Shown piece by piece: positions 15,426 to 17,951 of a DNA stretch of 17,951 nucleotides. The DNA is from Clostridiales bacterium (GTDB taxonomy: Bacteria > Bacillota > Clostridia > Oscillospirales > Oscillospiraceae): assembly GCA_021200895.1 (NCBI GenBank), contig JAJQFX010000138.1, positions 1-17,951 of the forward strand, read 5' to 3'. The notes under the pieces were generated by a model that worked only from the letters and a program-made list of their open reading frames with translations, made no database searches and was not told the DNA's origin. Position 1 is the first letter of the stretch. Every line of letters starts with the position of its first letter. The position numbers and the translations under genes are program-made.

Positions 15426-15454
15426 AATATAGCACAAATGCGCTGCCCCAGCAA
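15426..15454 (-). promoter_or_regulatory. SigmaA-type promoter of cwlD-radA
   Basis: On the minus strand, TTGCTG (complement of 15449-15454), a 17-base spacer ending in TGC, and TATATT (complement of 15426-15431). The start would fall near 15419, so the GAGGAG is at the very 5' end of the RNA. It does not look like a SigmaE promoter. Confidence 0.7.
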
Positions 15455-15486
15455 GGCGCAAACCCGCCTGGAAAGGGAAAAATTTC

Positions 15487-15515
15487 TTGCACAGGCACTT
15501 CCCTTTCGGTATAAT
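15487..15515 (+). promoter_or_regulatory. SigmaA-type promoter of the small membrane protein gene
   Basis: TTGCAC (15487-15492), 17-base spacer, TATAAT (15510-15515). Start near 15522, about 53 bases before the ATG at 15575. Confidence 0.8.
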
Positions 15516-15574
15516 ATCTGTAGATAATCACTGACTGGAACTGGCCCATGCCGCAGCTCAATGGAGGTTCACCT

Positions 15575-16099
15575 ATGAAAAACGCCGCCCATCCCGGAAA
15601 ATTACATACCCTCTGCACTGTGCTTTGCTGGTGCTTATCTATCCTCTGTATCCTTTCTGCTCTGGGCAATCTGGACACGCCTGCCGCATTGGTATTCTTT
15701 CTCCTGGCGGCAGTGGCCGCCAATCCGCTGGTGCATCGGAGGCTGCCGGAGGCGAAGCCGTGGATGTTCGTCCTGGCAGTCCTGGTATGCATCATGGCGG
15801 CAGGCTCCTTCCGGTCTGAAACGGAGCCTGCCGCGGTGGATTCTGCCGCCTCCTCTTCCCTTTCCGATGAATCGCTTTCAGCGGCTGATTCTGCCGCCGC
15901 GTCCTCTGAGGAGGCTGAGTCAACTATGGCCGCAGAGAGCGGAGATGCGGAACAGGTCATAGTCTACGTCACAGAAAGCGGCAGCAAGTACCACCTGTCC
16001 ACCTGTCGATACGTCGAGGGTGGCGGAATTGCCCTTACCCTTGTGGAGGCGCAGGAACAGGGCTACGAGCCCTGCAAGGTATGCTGCCCGCCGGAATGA
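15575..16099 (+). CDS. Small membrane protein with C-terminal His/Cys metal-site-like domain
   Basis: A 174-residue protein of unknown function. Two to three hydrophobic segments (about 12-30, 37-52, 63-77) precede a low-complexity Ser/Ala/Glu linker (about 80-125). The C-terminus (127-174) is a small module, VYVTESGSKYH with His140, STCRY with Cys144, and YEPCKVCCP with Cys167 and Cys170. This spacing resembles modules often attached to nuclease or secreted proteins in Firmicutes and somewhat like Ada-type zinc binding; metal binding is inferred. The ATG at 15575 is chosen over 15548 because GGAGG (15563-15567) lies seven bases before it. The topology would put the module on a flexible stalk, probably outside the cell. 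It is divergent from cwlD, has its own good promoter and converges on sigE 27 bases away. Confidence 0.85.
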   Translation: MKNAAHPGKLHTLCTVLCWCLSILCILSALGNLDTPAALVFFLLAAVAANPLVHRRLPEAKPWMFVLAVLVCIMAAGSFRSETEPAAVDSAASSSLSDESLSAADSAAASSEEAESTMAAESGDAEQVIVYVTESGSKYHLSTCRYVEGGGIALTLVEAQEQGYEPCKVCCPPE

Positions 16100-16126
16100 T
16101 TGCGTCAAAAGCGGCAGGCTGTTTTG

Positions 16127-16879
16127 CTATCCGATGCGGCTAAACTCCTTTTTCAATCGGCCGATGATGCGCTTTTCCAGCCGTGAGATGTAAGACTGGG
16201 AAATCCCCAGGGAATCCGCTACCTCCTTTTGGGTGCGGCTGTCCCGCCCGTCCAGGCCGAAGCGCATGGTGATGATGCGCTTTTCCCGCTCGTTCAGCTT
16301 CTCCATGGCCTGGTAGAGGAGCCGCCTGTCCTCCCCTGCCTGCACAGGACGCTCTACCAAATCTTCCTCCGTCCCCAGGATGTCGGACAGCAGCAGTTCA
16401 TTGCCATCCCAGTCTGTATTCAGCGGTTCGTCAAAGGAGATTTCTGTCCGCTGGTTAGAGGTTTTCCGCAGGTGCATCAGTGTTTCGTTTTCAATGCAGC
16501 GTGCGGCGTAGGTGGCCAGCTTGATGTTCTTTTCCGTATCGAAGGTGTTCACCGCCTTGATAAGGCCGATGGTGCCGATGGATACCAGGTCGTCCAGGTT
16601 GATACCGGTGTTCTCAAACCGTCTGGCCAGGTAGACTACCAGCCGCAGGTTGTGCTCGATCAATGTGTCGCGAGCCTGCTCGTCCCCTTCGCGGAGGGCC
16701 AGCAGGAGCCGCCGCTCCTCCTGCCGGTCCAGAGGCGGCAGGAGGTCGCTGCCTCCTACATAATAGATGCCGTCGGGCTGTGGCAGCAGTCTGCGCCACC
16801 CCCGTTTTATCACCTGCCACAGGCCGCTTAAACTCCAACTGTCCATTCTTCTCCAAACTGCATTGCATTCCTGATACAT
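16127..16879 (-). CDS. sigE: RNA polymerase sporulation sigma factor SigmaE (pro-SigmaE)
   Basis: A 250-residue sigma-70 family factor closely resembling B. subtilis SigE, which directs early mother-cell transcription in sporulation. Region 2 includes NLRLVVYLARRFENTGINLDDLVSIGTIGLIKAV, spread over about 77-110, then KLATYAARCIENE. SFDEPLNTDWDGNELLLSD is a SigE hallmark, and region 4 ends with the HTH QKEVADSLGISQSYISRLEKR. A basic amphipathic pro-sequence precedes YYVGG (39-43), the counterpart of YYIGG near the processing site. The start at 16879 has GGAGGG at seven bases. ATG at 16846 (codon 12, with GGAG four bases away) would give 239 residues, exactly the B. subtilis length. It follows spoIIGA by 26 bases. 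The open frame continuing into spoIIGA is spurious. Confidence 0.97.
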   Translation of the reverse strand: MYQECNAVWRRMDSWSLSGLWQVIKRGWRRLLPQPDGIYYVGGSDLLPPLDRQEERRLLLALREGDEQARDTLIEHNLRLVVYLARRFENTGINLDDLVSIGTIGLIKAVNTFDTEKNIKLATYAARCIENETLMHLRKTSNQRTEISFDEPLNTDWDGNELLLSDILGTEEDLVERPVQAGEDRRLLYQAMEKLNEREKRIITMRFGLDGRDSRTQKEVADSLGISQSYISRLEKRIIGRLKKEFSRIG

Positions 16880-16905
16880 AGTCTTTCCCTCCTGTGATGG
16901 CAATC

Positions 16906-17730
16906 CTACAATCCGATCAACGCCTGATAGGCTCCGCCTGACAACCGAACGGGAGAAATGGCTACCGGGAGCGCCCGCTGCTCCACGCCATCCACCTTTG
17001 CCCATTGCGCCGTGAATGCCAGCAGGAATCCTCCCGCCTGCTGTACTGTACGGCAGGGCAGCAGGCGGAGCCTTCCCTCCGGCCATACTGCGGACAGTTC
17101 CGCCAAATGCTCCGCAGGCGCGGCACAAGCCGCCTGGGTGATTTCCTCCGGCAGACAGCCAGCCAAGGCGTTCCACTCTACGACCAACACCCCCTTTCCG
17201 CTGATTGGATCCCTCAGGTCGTTGCCGCTGTCTACCAGCGCTGTCAGAAGCCGCCGTTTCCCGTTGACCTCCAGCAGCACCGGCACCCGTTTGCCGCTCT
17301 TGCTGTTGGACTTTCGCTCCAGCAGAGAAGCTGCCGCCCAAAGGCCGCTTCCCGCCAGCAGAAGCAGCTCCCCGTCCCAGGCTGTGCCGGGAATCCCGTT
17401 GGCATAGGTCAGGCTTCCGACCAGCTGCTCCAGCAGCAGGACAGCGCCGCCCAGGGCGCAGCTTAATGTCAGCAGTACCCCGCCGGGCCAGAGCAGCCGC
17501 ACGCCAAAGGCGGCCAACAGCATCACTGCCAGGGAGCCGACCTGACCGGCTGCGCCGCCTAACCCCTCCAGGCCGGGCAGGAACACCGCGCAGGCGTATC
17601 CCCCGCCTATGGCCGCCGCCAGCGCCAGCCGCCCCGGCTTTACCGCCCTGCCCGTCAGCTTTCCGGCGGCGGACAGCAGCAGGGCGTCCAGCGCCGCATT
17701 TAGGGCGAAAACGCCGTCCAGGTACACCAC
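16906..17730 (-). CDS. spoIIGA: Pro-SigmaE processing protease SpoIIGA
   Basis: A 274-residue membrane aspartic protease that removes the pro-sequence of SigmaE. The N-terminal half has about five hydrophobic segments starting with VYLDGVFALNAALDALLL, typical of the family. The cytoplasmic C-terminal half carries the catalytic motif ALVDSGNDLRDPISG. The product pairs with sigE, whose gene follows after 26 bases, the standard spoIIG operon order. The frame is open to a TTG at 17790 and has an ATG at 17772, but neither has a ribosome site and both are at or above the predicted promoter. The GTG at 17730, preceded by a G-rich GGATGGGG, gives the usual family N-terminus and is preferred; the GTG one codon later is equally possible. 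Activation normally needs the forespore signal SpoIIR, encoded elsewhere. Confidence 0.9.
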   Translation of the reverse strand: MVYLDGVFALNAALDALLLSAAGKLTGRAVKPGRLALAAAIGGGYACAVFLPGLEGLGGAAGQVGSLAVMLLAAFGVRLLWPGGVLLTLSCALGGAVLLLEQLVGSLTYANGIPGTAWDGELLLLAGSGLWAAASLLERKSNSKSGKRVPVLLEVNGKRRLLTALVDSGNDLRDPISGKGVLVVEWNALAGCLPEEITQAACAAPAEHLAELSAVWPEGRLRLLPCRTVQQAGGFLLAFTAQWAKVDGVEQRALPVAISPVRLSGGAYQALIGL

Positions 17731-17767
17731 AGCCGTACCCCATCCCCCCTTTTCGCTGTGCGGAACA

Positions 17768-17803
17768 AGCATAGCATATCGGAGCAGCAAAAAAGCGTCA
17801 CAA
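17768..17803 (-). promoter_or_regulatory. Tentative spoIIG operon promoter
   Basis: On the minus strand TTGTGA (complement of 17798-17803) lies 19 bases before one TATGCT and 24 before an overlapping second TATGCT (complement of 17768-17773) preceded by TGC. Over-long spacing is known for Spo0A-activated spoIIG promoters. I do not see a convincing Spo0A box, so this is weak. Confidence 0.35.
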
Positions 17804-17846
17804 GCGGCCTACCCTGAAAAAAGCACCGGGGTTCGCTTCTCCGACA

Positions 17847-17874
17847 AGGCTCAGACTGGCGTTGGTCTGAGCCT
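17847..17874. repeat. 10-bp inverted repeat upstream of spoIIGA
   Basis: AGGCTCAGAC (17847-17856) is mirrored at 17865-17874 around an 8-base loop. No T-tract follows on either strand. It may be the end of an upstream gene's transcript or an operator. The bases from 17875 to the window end show no supported gene. Confidence 0.45.
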
Positions 17875-17951
17875 CAGTGGTTCCATATTTATGACTATTC
17901 CTTTCCGCTGCGCTCCAAGGCACCAAAGGGAATGAAACCCAAGTGCCTCTA

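Noticed and set aside
16100..16126. Possible terminator between the small membrane protein gene and sigE
   Set aside because: Only AAAAGC and GC with TTTT, interrupted by a bulge, can pair. The stem is too short to call.
16880..17743. In-frame N-terminal extension of SigmaE through spoIIGA, giving 538 residues
   Set aside because: The added part is Gly/Arg-rich shadow sequence of spoIIGA in another frame; SigmaE has its own ribosome site at the shorter start.
1..17951. CRISPR arrays, tRNA or rRNA genes, insertion sequences, toxin-antitoxin or phage-defence islands
   Set aside because: No regularly spaced repeats, tRNA-like folds, transposase motifs or defence-gene families were seen. The tyrosine recombinase looks like a host Xer-type enzyme rather than a phage integrase.

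Overview
The window looks like chromosomal DNA from a spore-forming, moderately GC-rich member of the Clostridia, plausibly a gut Oscillospiraceae relative. The organism call is inference. It rests on a spoIIGA-sigE pair, a CwlD-type cortex amidase, a pyrophosphate-type phosphofructokinase, a domain-permuted GH3 enzyme and Firmicutes-style promoters and Shine-Dalgarno sites. No rRNA, tRNA, CRISPR array, insertion sequence or prophage was seen, and no gene-free stretch exceeds 300 bases.

Layout. Positions 1-727 hold the remains of a LysR-type regulator with three single-base deletions. A WYL-domain regulator (809-1798, +) converges on an intact LysR-type regulator (1894-2757, -), with a strong terminator between them. 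The LysR gene is divergent from a large membrane-anchored, circularly permuted GH3 glycosidase (2933-5944, +). Their shared region carries two good promoters and two dyads placed as expected for LysR control. Next come two glycolytic genes, a PPi-type phosphofructokinase (-) and class II fructose-bisphosphate aldolase (+), divergent from physically interleaved promoters. A CadC-like ArsR repressor follows the aldolase terminator.

The rest is mostly minus-strand housekeeping and sporulation: tyrosine recombinase - comEC - comF (13056 down to 9126), cwlD - radA (15395 down to 13327) and spoIIGA - sigE (17730 down to 16127). One plus-strand gene (15575-16099) encodes a small membrane protein with a C-terminal His/Cys metal-site-like domain. 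SpoIIGA should process pro-SigmaE, and CwlD should act later in spore cortex maturation. ComEC and ComF fit single-stranded DNA import, with RadA able to act on imported strands during recombination.

I found no obviously new multi-gene system. The most interesting points are regulatory or architectural: the LysR/GH3 control region, the doubly membrane-anchored permuted GH3 enzyme, the overlapping pfp/fba promoters with a potentially switching leader RNA, and a 14-bp-arm inverted repeat in front of the tyrosine recombinase gene whose inner 28 bp have Xer-site geometry.
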